Assembly (NCBI RefSeq): GCF_900102795.1
Contig: NZ_FMWG01000012.1
Coordinates: forward strand, 51,709-115,708
Length of the DNA stretch: 64,000 nt
Direction: 5' to 3'
Origin: Epibacterium ulvae
Lineage (GTDB): Bacteria; Pseudomonadota; Alphaproteobacteria; Rhodobacterales; Rhodobacteraceae
A program made the position numbers and the translations under genes. Below are positions 62,815-64,000 of this stretch, piece by piece (the first letter of the stretch is position 1; each line of letters starts with the position of its first letter). The notes under the pieces are model-generated. The model worked only from the letters and a program-made list of their open reading frames with translations. It had not been told where the DNA came from and did no database searches.

Positions 62815-62996
62815 TCATTGCTCAGGCCGTCCGCGATTGGATTGCAGCGGTCGGCGCTAAGACCGCCTACATTGAGCCGGTAACGAGGCTGGACCTGTTG
62901 CGTTTTAGTGTCGCCCCAAGTGCTCGTTTAGGCGACTTTCTTCTCGAAAGCGACTGGGCTTCTCCATCCCAATGCTGAGTGGTGCCGGCGTGGATT

Positions 62997-63936
62997 TTAG
63001 AACCCGTTTATGTAGTTGAAGATTGCCATCTCCGCTGCCCGTCGCGTTGGCCAGGACTGCCTCCAGATCAGTTCGGCCTTGATCGTTTTGAAGAACGTCT
63101 CGACGGCAGAGTTGTCATAACAATTTCCCTTGCCGCGCATCGATACCCTGAAGCCGTGCTGGCGCAGGAGTTTGAGATAATCATGGGAGCAGTATTGGCT
63201 TCCACGATCCGTATGATGGATGCAGCCCTTGGGCGGCTGTCGCAACGCGACCGCCATCTTCAACGCACGGATCGCCAGGTCGCGTTTCATGCGATTGCTC
63301 ACGGCCCAGCCGATCACCCGCCGCGGAATGCAGGTCAAGGATCACGGCAAGGTAGAGCCATCCTTCTCGGGTCCACACATAGCTTATGTCACCGGCCCAC
63401 TTCTGGTTCGGCTGATCCGAACGGAAGTCCTGGTTCAACAGGCTCGGCGCGATGTTGAAGGCGTGGTTGCTGTCGGTCGTTACCTTGTATTTCTTCGATC
63501 TCTCAACCCGTATTCCATTTTCCCGCATCAAACGCCCCGCCCGACGGTGGCCGACGTTCAGGCCAAGCTCCTTCAGCTCTTCGGTCATTCTGGGACGGCC
63601 ATAGCTGCCCAAGCTGAGCCGGGATTGCTCCTTGATGTGGGCTAGAACAACCATGTCGGCCCGCTGTCTTTGGCGCGCGAAGAAGGCTGTGGCCTTTTTT
63701 AGGATGTCCCTCTCCTCCTTGCGAATACGGTTCTCACGACGAAGCCGTTCATTCTCACGGGCAAGGACAAGGTCCTTGTCCGAAACCACATCCGTATGGC
63801 GATGAGCCGTAACCCATTTGTTCAGCGTCGATAAGCCTACACCCAAATCCGATGCAACTTGCTTGCGTGTCAGACCGCTGGTCAGTGCAATCCGCACCGC
63901 ATCAGCGCGGAATTCGTCCGTCCGTTTCGTTCCCAT
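62997..63936 (-). pseudogene. Broken IS3-family transposase, orfA-orfB fused by deletion, then frameshifted
   Basis: The start at 63936 (MGTKRTDEFRADAVRIAL) has AAAGGAG upstream. The orfA HTH and leucine-zipper part (LARENERLRRENRIRKEERDILKKATAFF) run directly into mid-orfB (RADMVVLAHIKEQSRLSLGSYGRPRM), so about 40-50 residues spanning the orfA/orfB junction are lost. A further single-base insertion near 63325 breaks the frame after LAVILDLHS; the next part (RRVIGWAVSNRMKRDLAIRALK to VETFFKTIKAELIW) is in another frame. The C-terminus is cut after AIFNYINGF. It is not functional as a transposase. Confidence 0.85.
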
Positions 63937-63970
63937 AGTTCGTCTCCTTTGCTGCAATAAATGCTATCAA

Positions 63971-63999
63971 AGGAGCGGCATCAAACCGCGACAGGTCCA
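63971..63999 (-). repeat. Terminal inverted repeat of the truncated IS
   Basis: Minus-strand TGGACCTGTCGCGGTTTGAT and onward, starting at 63999, upstream of the transposase start. The TG end and position fit an IS3-family left end. No matching right end is in the window. Confidence 0.7.
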
Positions 64000-64000
64000 G

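Larger units (their letters stand above)
62005..62960 (+). pseudogene. Broken orfA/orfB transposase of the IS407-like element
   Basis: From 62005 a 41-residue orfA C-terminal piece (KQLKELKGLQKENDRLRRAV and LTLDKLILSEAAREND) ends in a stop. The orfB remnant then runs as SRRRACIEHVCSQF-like text with a frameshift near 62230, YGRYGYRRMPALLRDAGWLVN in another frame, YRNHVWSCD, then a shift into DGKAFRTLNILDEHSREC, a further shift into RQLNSTEVIDALTDLFILRGVP, and SDNGP...FIAQAVRDWIAAVGAKTAYIEP before the match ends. The catalytic DDE set is incomplete. The breaks coincide with extra 35-50 base inserts, two of which are alike. Confidence 0.78.
61949..62990 (+). mobile_element. Remnant of an IS3-family (IS407-like) insertion sequence
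   Basis: TGATCCTCCCCCACTGAATTGG at 61949 looks like a left terminal inverted repeat. Coding remnants of orfA and orfB follow in several frames, with internal deletion, insertions and frameshifts. The right end is missing; sequence after about 62885 no longer matches. It is dead and abuts a second broken IS3-family element at about 62990. Confidence 0.75.
62990..63999 (-). mobile_element. Truncated IS3-family insertion sequence
   Basis: At the right edge the minus strand begins TGGACCTGTCGCGGTTTGATGCCGCTCC, the end of an IS3-family element, followed by an orfA with ribosome binding site. The other terminal repeat is absent: coding sequence stops abruptly at 62997 and the sequence changes. The copy is therefore 5'-complete and 3'-truncated, and its transposase is broken. 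Confidence 0.8.

Overview
The window reads as a chromosomal segment of a marine alphaproteobacterium of the Rhodobacteraceae (Roseobacter group). The evidence is a complete Rhodobacter-type gene transfer agent (GTA) cluster, a pyruvate dehydrogenase operon whose E1-beta subunit carries its own lipoyl domain, an L9 with an acidic tail, the fabD-fabG-acpP / fabF-mltG arrangement and intermediate-to-high GC. The genus cannot be fixed from the sequence alone. No rRNA, tRNA or CRISPR array was seen.

Layout: 1-8.7 kb holds the acnB 3' end, a 52-residue small gene, a porin, trigger factor, a CpdB-type Tat-exported phosphoesterase, a lipoprotein transglycosylase and an orphan methyltransferase. 8.7-14.7 kb holds a hexapeptide acetyltransferase, the rpsF-rpsR-rplI operon, a small membrane protein, a YceI protein, a periplasmic binding protein and a cytochrome b561-YceI fusion. 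14.9-21.2 kb is the fatty-acid synthesis block (fabD, fabG, acpP, fabF) with mltG, interrupted by an oppositely oriented gene for a membrane-anchored PilZ protein. 21.4-35.7 kb is the GTA cluster in canonical order: small terminase, large terminase, portal, g3.5, protease, capsid, adaptor, stopper, tail terminator, tail tube, two tail-assembly proteins, short tape measure, distal tail, hub, NlpC/P60 peptidase and the 1304-residue megatron, followed by one small associated gene. 35.9-40.3 kb holds cysE, azlDC with a divergent XRE-cupin regulator, an NTF2-like protein, an SDR and a MerR regulator. 40.4-47.4 kb holds pdhABC, ftsB-like, pgk and two tandem cyclophilins, one cytoplasmic and one secreted. 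47.4-61.6 kb holds a small secreted protein, an RTX protein, a bactofilin/M23 peptidase pair, a DUF455 ferritin-like protein, a peroxiredoxin, a giant AsmA/YhdP-like protein, queA, an MFS transporter, a DUF924 protein and lpdA. 61.9-64 kb is a graveyard of two broken IS3-family elements.

How the genes work together: pdhA-pdhB-pdhC (E1 and E2) and lpdA (E3) lie 16 kb apart on opposite strands, yet each has the same 18-bp palindrome, TAGTTTA-N4-TAAACTA, just before the start codon, which suggests one regulator controls both. Most GTA genes are translationally coupled by ATGA overlaps. The coupling is broken at two structured gaps: a terminator-like hairpin between terL and the portal gene, and a large hairpin between capsid and adaptor. 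These could set gene dosage within the particle operon. I see no wholly new multi-gene system. The best leads are the PDH palindrome pair, the two structured GTA gaps, the membrane-anchored PilZ protein in the fab block and the duplicated short insert inside a dead transposase.
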